DNA of 64,000 nt. It comes from Polaribacter litorisediminis. GTDB lineage: Bacteria; Bacteroidota; Bacteroidia; Flavobacteriales; Flavobacteriaceae. The position numbers and the translations under genes are program-made. Below are positions 27,874-37,146 of this stretch, piece by piece (position 1 is the stretch's first letter; each line of letters begins with the position of its first letter). Under the pieces are notes generated by a model that worked only from the letters and a program-made list of their open reading frames with translations, had not been told where the DNA came from and did no database searches. The stretch spans positions 1,165,001 through 1,229,000 of the forward strand of contig NZ_CP082966.1 of the NCBI RefSeq assembly GCF_019968605.1, read 5' to 3'.

Positions 27874-28140
27874 ATGGCAAAAAAACGTGATAACGAGTTT
27901 AAGGTTATGCTAGTAGAACTATTAAAATCTGGAAGTAAACCAAAGGAACTAGGAGAGGAATATGGTTTAAACCCAGGTATGATTAGTCGCTGGAAACGAG
28001 AGTTTGCAGCAAGGTCTGGTGATTTTTCTAAAAAGAAAGTACTATCTGCAGAAGCGCAAGAATTAAAAGCCTTAAAAAAGGAATTTAGGGTATTGAACCC
28101 CTTTAGAAATGGAATTAAAATTAAAAGGAATTTTTAACAA
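27874..28140 (+). pseudogene. IS3-family transposase OrfA fragment
   Basis: The 87-aa frame begins MAKKRDNEFKVMLVELLKSG and has the HTH of IS3-type OrfA proteins (KELGEEYGLNPGMISRWKREF), then the start of the leucine-zipper part (EAQELKALKKEF). After ~28095 the usual continuation is lost: the zipper end reads better in another frame (EMELKLKGIFNKAA-like), and no OrfB (DDE integrase) follows. It is a remnant of an insertion sequence. No terminal inverted repeats could be identified. Confidence 0.8.
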
Positions 28141-28174
28141 AGCGGCCTAAGAAAATTAGTCACAAAATTACTAG

Positions 28175-28387
28175 GAAGTCCACCTGTTATTATTCAGTGA
28201 AACAGATACAGAAGCTACGGTAACCTTATCAGACATTACAGGAAAGGTAATTTATAGAGGCAAAGCACAATTAACAGCGGGTAAAAACGAATTAGAGTTT
28301 GACTTTAAAGTGAAAACAGGTGTCATAGTATTACAAGTAAACAGTGCTGAAGTAAATTACGGAACTTCTAAAGTTGTTTTTAGATAG
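28175..28387 (+). pseudogene. Orphan T9SS type A sorting domain tail
   Basis: This frame has no start codon. It reads SETDTEATVTLSDITGK, then VIYRGKAQLTAGKNELEFD and ends SAEVNYGTSKVVFR before the stop at 28385. That is the second half of a type IX secretion type A sorting domain. The 5' part of the gene is missing and the IS fragment stands where it should be, so an exported protein gene was probably truncated by insertion and deletion. Confidence 0.8.
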
Positions 28388-28443
28388 TAGAATTCATAAA
28401 GAAGGAATAGAATTTATATCAATTAGAATTTATTAATGATATT

Positions 28444-28482
28444 TAAAGTCTCTTATAATCAATGATTATAAGGGACTTTTTT
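28444..28482 (+). terminator. Terminator of the truncated T9SS gene
   Basis: Arms AGTCTCTTATAATCA and TGATTATAAGGGACT with a T-run, 57 bases after the stop of the truncated gene. Confidence 0.75.
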
Positions 28483-28615
28483 AATTTATTTAATACCAGT
28501 TCTGTTTTCAAATTACTGAAAAATAAAATGATGATTTTTTTCTTTCAAATAGCGACTACTACGACAAAAAATTTACTCCGAATTTAGTATTTTCGTTCTT
28601 TATATTCATAGCAAA

Positions 28616-30712
28616 TTGATTTTAAACAAACCCATTACATATATTCCTGGCATTAGTGGGCAAAGAGCGGGTCTTATATATTCTGAATTAGGTATAAAAA
28701 CATGCAACGATTTACTCAATTTTTTTCCGTTTCGGTATATCGATAAAACACAATTTTATCAAATTAAAGATTTACAACCCAGTGCTTCCGAAGTTCAGAT
28801 TGTTGGAAAAATAACACGAGTAAATGAGATCGCACAAAAAAGAGGAAGTAGGTTAGTAGCTACTTTTCAAGATGCTACCGGAACGATGGAGTTGGTTTGG
28901 TTTCGGGGTCAAAAATGGATTAAAGATTCCTTAAAAGTAAATGAACCTTATGTGGTGTATGGAAAATTAAATCATTACAACGGTAGTTTTAGCATTCCAC
29001 ACCCAGAAATGGAGTTGGTGAAGGAATATAAAAAAAAGTTGCAGTCTAAAATGCAACCGGTTTATCCATCCACAGAAAAATTAACAAACTCTGGTGTCTC
29101 CAATAAATTGATGCAGGGCTATGTTCTAAAGTTACTGCAAATCGTTTATGATACCATTCAAGAAAGTCTATCCCCAGAAATTATAGGCGATTTTAGTTTG
29201 ATGCCTAAAAAAGAAGCTTTATTAAATGTTCATTTTCCGAAAAGTCAAGAGAATTTGGCGAAAGCTCAATACCGTTTAAAATTTGAAGAATTATTCTTTA
29301 TTCAATTGCAGTTGGTAAGAAAAAAGCTCATCAACAAAACAAAAATAAAAGGGTTTATCTTTGAAAATGTAGGTGCTATTTTTAATGAATTTTATGCGGA
29401 TAAATTACCTTTTAATTTAACGAATGCTCAAAAAAGAGTGTTAAAAGAAATCAGAAAAGACGTGGCATCGGGAGCGCATATGAATCGTCTTTTGCAGGGC
29501 GATGTGGGTTCTGGAAAAACAATCGTTGCTCTATTATCGATGCTCTTAGCTATTGATAATGGTTTTCAAGCTACAATCATGGCACCCACAGAAATTTTAG
29601 CAAATCAACATTATATCGCCGTTTCAGAACTTTTACAAGGCATGAATATTAAGGTTGATATTTTAACGGGGTCAGTAAGAGCAAAGAAAAGAAGAGAAAT
29701 TCATGCTCATTTAGAAGACGGAACTTTACATATTTTAATTGGCACACATGCTTTATTAGAAGATAAAGTACAATTTAATAATTTAGGAATTGCAATTATT
29801 GATGAACAACACAGATTTGGAGTAGCGCAACGCTCCAAACTTTGGATGAAAAATAAGATGCCACCACATATTTTGGTCATGACGGCTACACCAATACCAA
29901 GAACATTAGCAATGTCCGTCTATGGCGATTTAGATATTTCTGTGATCGATGAATTGCCTCCTGGAAGAAAAGAAGTTAAAACAGTGCATCGCTTTGATAG
30001 CAATCGCTTGTCTGTTTTTAAATTTATGAGAGATGAAATCGCTAAAGGCAGACAAATTTATATTGTTTATCCATTAATTCAAGAATCTGAAGCTATGGAT
30101 TATAAGGATTTAATGGATGGTTATGAAAGTGTTTCTAGAGAGTTTCCAACGCCTAAATATCAAATAAGTATTGTGCACGGGCAGATGAAACCTGCCGATA
30201 AAGAGCATGAAATGCAACGTTTTGTAAAGCATGAAACTCAAATTATGGTGGCAACAACTGTTATTGAAGTGGGGGTTAATGTACCTAATGCAAGTGTTAT
30301 GATTATTGAAAGTTCAGAACGTTTTGGACTTTCTCAATTACATCAATTACGCGGAAGAGTTGGGCGAGGAGCAGACCAAAGTTATTGTATTTTATTATCG
30401 AGTTTTAAATTATCCGCAGAAGCAAAAACGCGTTTAAAAACCATGGTAGAAACTACAGACGGATTTAAAATAGCCGAAGTAGATTTAAAACTTCGGGGAC
30501 CCGGAAATTTAATGGGAACACAACAAAGTGGTGTTTTAAATTTAAAAATTGCCGATGTGGTTAAAGATTCTAAAATTTTAGTTGCTGCCAGAAATACGGC
30601 AATCTCAGTTTTACAAGAGGATGCTAATTTATCCAAACCAGAAAATATAAACATTAAAAACACGTTCATCCAAATCTCTAAAAGTTCAAAAATTTGGAGT
30701 AATATTAGTTGA
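28616..30712 (+). CDS. recG: ATP-dependent DNA helicase RecG
   Basis: 698 aa, full length for RecG, which remodels stalled forks and branched DNA in the cytoplasm. The wedge domain (FRYIDKTQFYQIKDLQ, VQIVGKITRVNE) precedes the helicase motor: Walker A LLQGDVGSGKTIVA, AIIDEQHRFGVAQR, VMTATPIPRTLAMS and the motif VI region LRGRVGRGADQSYC. The start is a TTG (28616), since no in-frame ATG precedes the conserved PITYIPGISGQRAG segment. The last ~300 bp are duplicated at 31643-31942. Confidence 0.95.
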   Translation: MILNKPITYIPGISGQRAGLIYSELGIKTCNDLLNFFPFRYIDKTQFYQIKDLQPSASEVQIVGKITRVNEIAQKRGSRLVATFQDATGTMELVWFRGQKWIKDSLKVNEPYVVYGKLNHYNGSFSIPHPEMELVKEYKKKLQSKMQPVYPSTEKLTNSGVSNKLMQGYVLKLLQIVYDTIQESLSPEIIGDFSLMPKKEALLNVHFPKSQENLAKAQYRLKFEELFFIQLQLVRKKLINKTKIKGFIFENVGAIFNEFYADKLPFNLTNAQKRVLKEIRKDVASGAHMNRLLQGDVGSGKTIVALLSMLLAIDNGFQATIMAPTEILANQHYIAVSELLQGMNIKVDILTGSVRAKKRREIHAHLEDGTLHILIGTHALLEDKVQFNNLGIAIIDEQHRFGVAQRSKLWMKNKMPPHILVMTATPIPRTLAMSVYGDLDISVIDELPPGRKEVKTVHRFDSNRLSVFKFMRDEIAKGRQIYIVYPLIQESEAMDYKDLMDGYESVSREFPTPKYQISIVHGQMKPADKEHEMQRFVKHETQIMVATTVIEVGVNVPNASVMIIESSERFGLSQLHQLRGRVGRGADQSYCILLSSFKLSAEAKTRLKTMVETTDGFKIAEVDLKLRGPGNLMGTQQSGVLNLKIADVVKDSKILVAARNTAISVLQEDANLSKPENINIKNTFIQISKSSKIWSNIS

Positions 30713-31153
30713 AGATTAAGATTTAATAACATGTTTGTGTTCGGTTATTTACCAGGTTAAATACTAAGTTTAACAAATAGAAAATCTGAGGGAATTTTTG
30801 AAAGTAAGCTCGAAGCATTGCAATTAATTATACACGTCTTAAGTTATCCTTTCGTTATTTTCTATCTTATAGATATGAGTTTGTCTTTATAATCTTTTTT
30901 TTGAGGTCAAATTACATTCCCAATTTTTTTTATTTACCCAGCAAATAGAAATCAATTTTGGTATAATTAAAATATTTATATTATTGGTTAAGTCATACTT
31001 GTTGTGTCGTGGATCACTGTAATTTAGGTTTTTAATTTTTTAAATAAAGGTAATAAATTATTTTGCTCCAGTTATGTTGTATCTTGCCCAATCAATCTTT
31101 CAACGGATCGTAATATTTCCGTTAACGAATACATTAACAAACCAATCATTAAG
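30713..31153. other. Intergenic part of the insert between the two recG 3' ends
   Basis: About 440 AT-rich bases between the recG stop and the small lipoprotein gene. I see no gene, terminator or known repeat. It belongs to the ~0.9-kb stretch bracketed by the recG duplication. Confidence 0.5.
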
Positions 31154-31537
31154 ATGACTTTTATTAAAAATCGTATTTATTGTAGACTTTTCAATCTAAC
31201 ATTTCTAATTGCTATATTTTTTTCAGTTACATCATGTGAATTAGAAGACTCCAATATCTCATCATCAGACCTAGAAGTTTATGTTTCTGGCACCTTATCT
31301 GGAAACCCAAGAAGTGGTCTTAGAGTTACAGTGTTTGGTTCAAGGAGTGATGCAAAGGATGAAGTTAATGCAGTTACTTTAACCCAAATTACTGATAATA
31401 ATGGATTGGTTTTTTTTAAAAACCTAGATTCTGGATTTAGTTATTGGGTTAGGGTAGATGCAATATTGATACGTAATATTATAAGTACAGATAATCTTGA
31501 TGAAGGATTTAACGAAATGAGTATTAAAATTCTATAA
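31154..31537 (+). CDS. Small lipoprotein of unknown function
   Basis: 127 aa. A long signal peptide ends in a lipobox (SVTSC, Cys28) followed by ELEDSN. The rest is a small beta-sandwich-like domain (LEVYVSGTLSGNPRSGLRVTVFGS, ITDNNGLVFFKNLDSGFSYWVRVDAI), similar in pattern to carboxypeptidase-regulatory or Ig-like folds. It is the only gene in the segment between the two recG 3' copies and may be cargo of whatever inserted there. Confidence 0.7.
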   Translation: MTFIKNRIYCRLFNLTFLIAIFFSVTSCELEDSNISSSDLEVYVSGTLSGNPRSGLRVTVFGSRSDAKDEVNAVTLTQITDNNGLVFFKNLDSGFSYWVRVDAILIRNIISTDNLDEGFNEMSIKIL

Positions 31538-31621
31538 TCCCTCAATTTAATTAAGAGTAAATTTGCTTAGTGAATTAGTGTCTTTTATCAAATTACAAAA
31601 TAATTTGTCATTATTCTATAG

Positions 31622-31942
31622 TTGGTGATTACTTATAAAGTATCACTAGAAACTAAAACGCGTTTAAAAACCATGGTAGAAACTACAGACGGATTTAAAA
31701 TTGCAGAAGTAGATTTAAAATTAAGGGGACCTGGCAATTTAATGGGAACACAACAAAGTGGTGTTTTAAATTTAAAAATTGCCGATGTGGTTAAAGATTC
31801 TAAAATTTTAGTTGCTGCCAGAAATACGGCAATCTCAGTTTTACAAGAGGATGCTAATTTATCCAAACCAGAAAATATAAACATTAAAAACACGTTCATC
31901 CAAATCTCCAAAAGTTCAAAAATTTGGAGTACTATTAGTTGA
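31622..31942 (+). pseudogene. Truncated duplicate of the recG 3' end
   Basis: In-frame C-terminal ~100 residues of RecG (YKVSLETKTRLKTMVE onward, ending IWSTIS). Relative to 30413-30712 (offset 1230 bp) the first ~95 bp differ mostly at synonymous positions (ATA GCC / ATT GCA, CTT CGG / TTA AGG). The next 173 bp (30506-30678 and 31736-31908) are identical, and homology ends at the stop codon. It lacks all helicase motifs. Confidence 0.92.
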
Positions 31943-32076
31943 TCGCAATTTTATAAACTCAATTTATTCTAATTTTCATGATACTCTTAAGGCATCGCCA
32001 ATTAAAAGATACTTTTAAAATACAAGCGTTCGTCTTATGACATATTTAGTGGACTCTTGTCTGCTATTAAAAGCTA

Positions 32077-33069
32077 TTAATAGGTAAACAATATTGCGCC
32101 AATAGAGAAACCAGCAGAAGTTCCGATCAAAAAGCAAGTTTGACCTCTTTTTAGTTTTTTTTGTTGAATCGCATCATGAAGCGCCATCGGAATGGAAGCA
32201 GCAATACAATTGCCATTTTTATAAAGATTGTCTATAATTTGTGCTTTAGGAAATAACTTTGCTCTTTTCATCATTGCTAAACCCGCTCGAGAAGCTTGAT
32301 GCGGAATGACTAGATCTATATCTTCCATGGAGCTGTCTATATCGCTAAAAAAAGTGTTTACAAATGGTGAAATTTTATATTTGGCAAGCTTTAGCAGTTT
32401 TTTACCATCCATTTTAAAAGAATATAAGGCTTTGTCATGTGGTAAATCTTCATAAAAATGAACACTGCCACCACCTCTAATAATCGAATAATAAGCACCT
32501 TCCGAGAATGTTTTTTGCTGGCTTTTCAACACAGTAGAGTTGCCTGTTGGATCGTATGCTAGAACAGCGGCAGCAGCGCCATCACCAAATAAGGTAACCG
32601 TTTCCCAGTTTGTCGGGTCTAAGCCTTTTGAAGCAATCTCTGAAGAAACAATTAGGATTCGTTTATAAATTTTCCCGTCTAAAATTCTAGAGGCAATCTC
32701 CATCGCGGTTACAAAACTTAAACAAGTGCTATCAATGTCTATGGCAGGGAAATCAAAATCATCACCACGTGTTAGCGCATGTTTTATGATACTGGCTTGG
32801 TTGGGCAAAGGATAGTCATAAGTGCCTCCTGCAGAAATTAGCATGTCAATATTTTCTAAGGAAATACCTGCCGCTTTCATGGCATCTTCCGCTGCCCGAG
32901 CGCCCATATATCCGTTGGTTTCATCGGTTACATGATGCCGATTCTGTACCCCAGAATATTTTAGACTCCAGCCTAGCGGGATGCCGTTTTTAGTTTCTAT
33001 TTCTCCTGAAGAGACTACTTTTGGCAGATAAACACCGGTTCCTTCAATTTTAACTTTTAGTCCACTCAT
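32077..33069 (-). CDS. Beta-ketoacyl-ACP synthase III-like condensing enzyme
   Basis: 330 aa from the MSGLKVKIEGTGVYLPK start (33069). A longer frame to 33138 exists, but its extra 23 residues lack family similarity and lie inside the preceding gene. The thiolase-fold triad is complete: Cys116 (DIDSTCLSF), His257 (IPHQASRAG) and Asn287 (NGNCIAAS). It should condense an acyl-CoA or acyl-ACP with a second acyl unit. It overlaps the adenylate-forming gene by 20 bp and is the last gene of the seven-gene cluster. Its setting with an adenylating enzyme and a 3beta-HSD-like reductase recalls OleA rather than housekeeping FabH; this is inference. Confidence 0.9.
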   Translation of the reverse strand: MSGLKVKIEGTGVYLPKVVSSGEIETKNGIPLGWSLKYSGVQNRHHVTDETNGYMGARAAEDAMKAAGISLENIDMLISAGGTYDYPLPNQASIIKHALTRGDDFDFPAIDIDSTCLSFVTAMEIASRILDGKIYKRILIVSSEIASKGLDPTNWETVTLFGDGAAAAVLAYDPTGNSTVLKSQQKTFSEGAYYSIIRGGGSVHFYEDLPHDKALYSFKMDGKKLLKLAKYKISPFVNTFFSDIDSSMEDIDLVIPHQASRAGLAMMKRAKLFPKAQIIDNLYKNGNCIAASIPMALHDAIQQKKLKRGQTCFLIGTSAGFSIGAILFTY

Positions 33070-34333
33070 TTTGTATTCTTCTAAATTTATTGCCTTGTGA
33101 ATAATTTTTTTTGAAAGCACGCTGAATTTCAACCTCATAAATTCCTTGTGCTTTTAAAAACATTTGCAGTTTATTTTTTGCCAATTCGTAGTAGGCACTT
33201 TCTCCTATAAACAGTTCTAGTAAGGACTCGTTTTTTTGCACAACCGTGTAATTTGTAATAAGCGCATGAGCGCCAATTATTTCTCGTCTTATGAAATCTG
33301 GATATACTTTTATTTGTTTATTTTGGTAGGATGTAAAAGAGAGAACATCATCAGATCTGCCTTCAATTTTATGTATTACTTGAAATTTACTTCCACAAGC
33401 GCAAGCAGATTTTTCATGTAAAATATCATTGAGTTCATAGCGAATGATGGGTTGCGTGGTTCGGAACAGATCTGTAATAATGGGATGAAAACGTTTTTTT
33501 TCTGCATCAATATATTTTTTTTCAATGATAAGAAAGTCTTCATTAAAGTGCAGATGGCCATATTGGCAGGTGGTAGCAAGCATCCCCTCGGTGCATTGAT
33601 ACACCTGATGTATTTTTTGACGAAAAACACTTTGTAGGTATTCAGCATCTTCAGGTTCTAATACTTCGGCTACAGAAATAACTTTTAGGGGTGTAATCGA
33701 TAAGCTACCGTTTTCTATAAAAGAAGCAAGTTCCATGAGCACACTAGGTTGTGCAACCAAAATGGTAGGCTGCAAATTATGTAACTGAGGTATGTAAAGC
33801 TGTAATTGTTTTAAAATGTCAAAAAACTCAAAATGTATTCGTTTTGATTTTACGGAGCTGTATAAATTACTATTTGCTCTTAGAAAGAAAGCGATGTTCG
33901 TTTTTTTTGTTGAGATTCCAATGACCCGATCAAGAACACAAGCTACCCAATAGGCACGCTCTTTCTGACTGGCCATAAATATACTTCTATTACCGCTGGT
34001 GCCCGATGATAAACCCACTGTAATACCCTTTATGGTAGGTGAAAAATTACGTAAATGTTCTGCTTTAGAGGCTACATCCATGGCTTCTTTTAAAGAGATG
34101 CCTTGGGTGTTTATCTCATTAAAATTTGCCATAAATTTTGCTTTATTCATGATGGGGTAGTTTTCCAAAGGGATTTTTTTGAGAACTTTTTCTTTATAAA
34201 AAGGAGATTTTAATAGATTTTGTTGCATTTTTTTCCACCGTTTTTGTTGCAATTTATGCGGCTTATTTGCAAACAACCATTTGCTTATTCTTATCCGAAT
34301 TAGTGCAAATAAAATTTGAGTTTTAAAGGTCAT
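33050..34333 (-). CDS. Adenylate-forming enzyme, phenylacetate-CoA ligase / F390 synthetase-like
   Basis: 427 aa. The nucleotide-binding loop is GLSSGTSGNRSIFMASQKER. The later segments YQCTEGMLATTCQ and IIRYELNDILHEKSACACGS, then VIHKIEGRSDDVLSF, match the PaaK-like subfamily called F390 synthetase-related or putative adenylate-forming enzyme. It should activate a carboxylic acid as an acyl-adenylate. Its substrate is unknown. It overlaps the upstream hydrolase gene by 11 bp and the KAS III gene by 20 bp, so all three are likely translated together. Confidence 0.85.
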   Translation of the reverse strand: MTFKTQILFALIRIRISKWLFANKPHKLQQKRWKKMQQNLLKSPFYKEKVLKKIPLENYPIMNKAKFMANFNEINTQGISLKEAMDVASKAEHLRNFSPTIKGITVGLSSGTSGNRSIFMASQKERAYWVACVLDRVIGISTKKTNIAFFLRANSNLYSSVKSKRIHFEFFDILKQLQLYIPQLHNLQPTILVAQPSVLMELASFIENGSLSITPLKVISVAEVLEPEDAEYLQSVFRQKIHQVYQCTEGMLATTCQYGHLHFNEDFLIIEKKYIDAEKKRFHPIITDLFRTTQPIIRYELNDILHEKSACACGSKFQVIHKIEGRSDDVLSFTSYQNKQIKVYPDFIRREIIGAHALITNYTVVQKNESLLELFIGESAYYELAKNKLQMFLKAQGIYEVEIQRAFKKNYSQGNKFRRIQNEWTKS

Positions 34334-35168
34334 TCATGTTGATTTTTGATTGCACCAATGGGTTTGTAGTTTTCTCACAATGGGTGGGAACAATAATGGT
34401 TTCTGGGTGGTTAAGATGATAATCTGTAATCTTTTTTAAGCTTGATTTAAATTGCTTCCATGAATAAAAGAATAGCCGAACCATGGATGAGGGAAGTACC
34501 CCTTTTTTATAAGATTCTTGCAACCAACAACTATCCGCAATTAAAAAATAAGAGCGTTTAGCGGTAGCTACTAACAACCCAATTTGCCCAGCAGCATGAC
34601 CGGTTAAAGGAACTGTTATAAGATGTCCATCTCCAAATACATCGAAGCATTCTCCTAAGATTGGCAATTTAACCTTAGTCTTGTCATTAACCAATGAAAT
34701 CCTTTCCATAAAATTATCTGGGACTAATTCCTTAAGAATTCCTTTCGTAAAGCCAAGAATTTTAGGAATTTTATTGAATTGCTCTACTGCTTCTTGGGAG
34801 GCATGAAAGGTGGCATTCGGAAAATCTTTAAGACCTCCGATATGATCGGCATGAAAATGACTTATCACAATATGTTTGATACTTTCTGAAGCAATTCCAG
34901 CCGCTTTCAATTGCGCTTGTACTTCTTCATTCGCTGTAATGAAAACTTTTGTTATTTGTGCATAAATTTTATCAGGATAGTGTTTTGTTGCTTTGTAAAA
35001 CCGCTTAGAATATCCGGTGTCATACAAAATATAGCCTTCATTTGGGTGTTCAATCAAGCCCCACAATGCATTAAAAACAATGTCTTTTTTGCGCCCTCCA
35101 GAAATGGCATGATGCTCTTTAGACAAACAATATCCTGCGTAACCTAAATACATTTTACTATTGTTCAT
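34323..35168 (-). CDS. Metallo-beta-lactamase-fold hydrolase, lactonase-like
   Basis: 281 aa, no signal peptide. Zinc ligands are present: His104-x-His106-x-Asp108-His109 (ISHFHADHIGG), a later His (LTGHAAGQIG), the bridging Asp (LIADSCW) and the final His (VPTHCEK). Size and the N-terminal YDTGY phrase resemble N-acyl-homoserine lactonases and other lactone or thioester hydrolases. In this cluster it could open a lactone or release an acyl intermediate. It overlaps both neighbours by 11 bp. Confidence 0.87.
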   Translation of the reverse strand: MNNSKMYLGYAGYCLSKEHHAISGGRKKDIVFNALWGLIEHPNEGYILYDTGYSKRFYKATKHYPDKIYAQITKVFITANEEVQAQLKAAGIASESIKHIVISHFHADHIGGLKDFPNATFHASQEAVEQFNKIPKILGFTKGILKELVPDNFMERISLVNDKTKVKLPILGECFDVFGDGHLITVPLTGHAAGQIGLLVATAKRSYFLIADSCWLQESYKKGVLPSSMVRLFFYSWKQFKSSLKKITDYHLNHPETIIVPTHCEKTTNPLVQSKINMNDL

Positions 35169-36144
35169 CTTGCTGGGTCCATTTTACGAATTCATGAATG
35201 GCTTCTTTGGTTGTTACTTTTGGTTCATACCCCAATAAGTTTTTTGCTTTTGAAATATCTAAGGTCATAGAGATAGCTAAAGTTCCTACGCCATATTGTG
35301 TTAATGTGGGCTCGGAACTGTTTGTTATCCTTGATTTTAATTCTAGCAGTTTAGCAAGTGTTTTTACGATTTTAAAAGGTACTTTTTTAACGGGTGGCTT
35401 TTTGCCTAATTGTTGCAGTACATCACGGATGACTTTCCATAGCATTATTGGTTTTCCGTTTGTGATATGATAGATTTCATTCACAGCAGCACCTTTAGCT
35501 TTAACGGCTAATACAATTGCATTTGCGGCATTCTCTACTGAAGTAAGGTCTGCCATGTTCTTACCATTTCCAATGATTTTTAACTTTCCTTCGGTATTCG
35601 CTTTTATCAGCCTTGGCATGATTACCGTATCGCCTCGGCCAATAAGTGCTCGAGGTCTTAAAATTATAAAAGGTATACCAGAATCGATTAAAAGTAATTC
35701 GGCTTTTCGCTTGGTTTTTGCATATTCATTGACAAATTTTTTAGGCAGTGGATCTTCTTCTTTTACATTAAAAGCATCTTTATATTCGAAATACAGACTC
35801 GGTGTTGAAATAAAAATAAAGCGCTTAACTCCATGTTTTTTTGCATTTTCAATCAAATTTATTTGTGTCTTTACATTGGCACTTTCAAATTGCTTTTTAT
35901 CACCCCATGGTGATGATAGTGCAGCAGCATGAATAACGCAATCAATTTTCTCAAAGAGTTCATCAACGAAAGATTTGTTTTCTAAATCACCCAAAACATA
36001 CGTTACTTTTTCATGCCGAATAGTATGGGTTGGTTTTAAAGTTCTGCCCGATGCAGTGATGTGTTTTATGGTCGGATCTTGAACCAAAACCTCTAAGGTT
36101 CGCCAACCTAAAAAACCAGTGGCTCCTGTGAGTAATATATGCAT
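35158..36144 (-). CDS. NAD(P)-dependent epimerase / 3beta-hydroxysteroid dehydrogenase-like reductase
   Basis: 328 aa. The Rossmann start is LLTGATGFLGWRTLEVL and the catalytic YxxxK is YAKTKRKAE. The extended short-chain dehydrogenase layout continues with LRPRALIGRGD and YHITNGKPIMLWKVI. The 3beta-HSD-like subgroup includes OleD, which reduces 2-alkyl-3-keto acids. Such a role would fit after the KAS III step, but the substrate is not known. Its start is 4 bp from the Rieske gene's stop and its end overlaps the hydrolase gene by 11 bp. Confidence 0.88.
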   Translation of the reverse strand: MHILLTGATGFLGWRTLEVLVQDPTIKHITASGRTLKPTHTIRHEKVTYVLGDLENKSFVDELFEKIDCVIHAAALSSPWGDKKQFESANVKTQINLIENAKKHGVKRFIFISTPSLYFEYKDAFNVKEEDPLPKKFVNEYAKTKRKAELLLIDSGIPFIILRPRALIGRGDTVIMPRLIKANTEGKLKIIGNGKNMADLTSVENAANAIVLAVKAKGAAVNEIYHITNGKPIMLWKVIRDVLQQLGKKPPVKKVPFKIVKTLAKLLELKSRITNSSEPTLTQYGVGTLAISMTLDISKAKNLLGYEPKVTTKEAIHEFVKWTQQDEQ

Positions 36145-36148
36145 AGTT

Positions 36149-37129
36149 TTAGATATAAAGTTCTAAATCTTTTTCGATTACACTCCATGCTTCTCCGGCG
36201 AGCATTCTGTCTATGTATGGTCTCATAAGATCTAAATAGGTGTTTTTAATTTTGGGAGATTGAAAAAGAAGGTTATTGTTAAATTGATGTTTGATTGCTT
36301 TTTTATCTTGACGAAGCGCCAACAGAAATAAAGGACTTACTATCCAAACTTTAAGCCATGGCGGAACCCATCTTTTGCTTGCAGTAATTTGAGAAAAGAA
36401 ATAGTTTTCGTTGCCTTTTCCAGGCACAATGATAAAACGATTGGTCATTTCTAAACCTTTCTTTGAATAGAATTCAAGATCAATGATATTGCCATCAGAC
36501 AGTCTGCCATAACTATGGGTAATAAATCGGCCAAACATAGTTCCTATAATACCTGATTGGTGCGATTCTTCGGTATATTTTATTTCTACCCCGTGAGGTA
36601 TAGCCCGCACTTCCGCAGTTGTTTTATGGGGTTTAGCAGCACTTCTTATAAGTCCGTTGTGCAGAAATGAAGTGTGCATAGGATCTAAAAAATTTTCTAA
36701 AATATCGGCAGTTTTACCAATAATGATGGTCTGGTAAGAAAATATTTTTCTATCGGGTAATGGCTTAGATTTCAAATAAAAAGGGCTGTTATGAGCCAAA
36801 CAAACCCAAAGTAATCCATTGTGCTCATGAGTACTATAGGTTGTAAGAATGCAGGTTTTTTCTTTGTATTGTTTTTTTAGTCCTGGTATGTTTGTAACGT
36901 TCCCCGTGTAATCAAACTGCCAACCATGATAACCACACTGCAATTTTCCTCGAACGATTTTGCCTTTCGATAAAGGGTAATTTCTATGCGGACAGCAGTC
37001 TTTCTGTGCAATCCATCCTTGTTCTCCTTTATACACAACAATAGGTTGCTCAAAGAACATAAAACACTTAGGTTTTGCACTCAATTTTTTTAGAATTGCA
37101 ATCGGGTACCATTGGGGTTGTGTATTCAT
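36149..37129 (-). CDS. Rieske non-heme iron oxygenase (aromatic ring-hydroxylating type alpha subunit)
   Basis: 326 aa. Rieske [2Fe-2S] ligands are Cys46/His48 (DCCPHRN) and Cys65/His68 (QCGYHGW). The mononuclear iron site is ENFLDPMHTSFLH, with Asn146, Asp149, His152 and His157. Length and order resemble monooxygenases of the VanA / pheophorbide-oxygenase group. It would hydroxylate, demethylate or desaturate an intermediate. No dedicated reductase or ferredoxin is encoded nearby, so electrons must come from elsewhere. Confidence 0.9.
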   Translation of the reverse strand: MNTQPQWYPIAILKKLSAKPKCFMFFEQPIVVYKGEQGWIAQKDCCPHRNYPLSKGKIVRGKLQCGYHGWQFDYTGNVTNIPGLKKQYKEKTCILTTYSTHEHNGLLWVCLAHNSPFYLKSKPLPDRKIFSYQTIIIGKTADILENFLDPMHTSFLHNGLIRSAAKPHKTTAEVRAIPHGVEIKYTEESHQSGIIGTMFGRFITHSYGRLSDGNIIDLEFYSKKGLEMTNRFIIVPGKGNENYFFSQITASKRWVPPWLKVWIVSPLFLLALRQDKKAIKHQFNNNLLFQSPKIKNTYLDLMRPYIDRMLAGEAWSVIEKDLELYI

Positions 37130-37146
37130 AGAACTCTTTTGTATCC

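Noticed and set aside
31633..31911. Minus-strand open frame over the recG duplicate
   Set aside because: Exists only because the recG 3' end is open on the other strand; the same frame occurs opposite recG at 30382-30732.
33070..33138. Longer start for the KAS III gene
   Set aside because: The extra 23 residues lie wholly within the upstream gene and do not resemble the KAS III N-terminus, which starts at MSGLKVKIEG.
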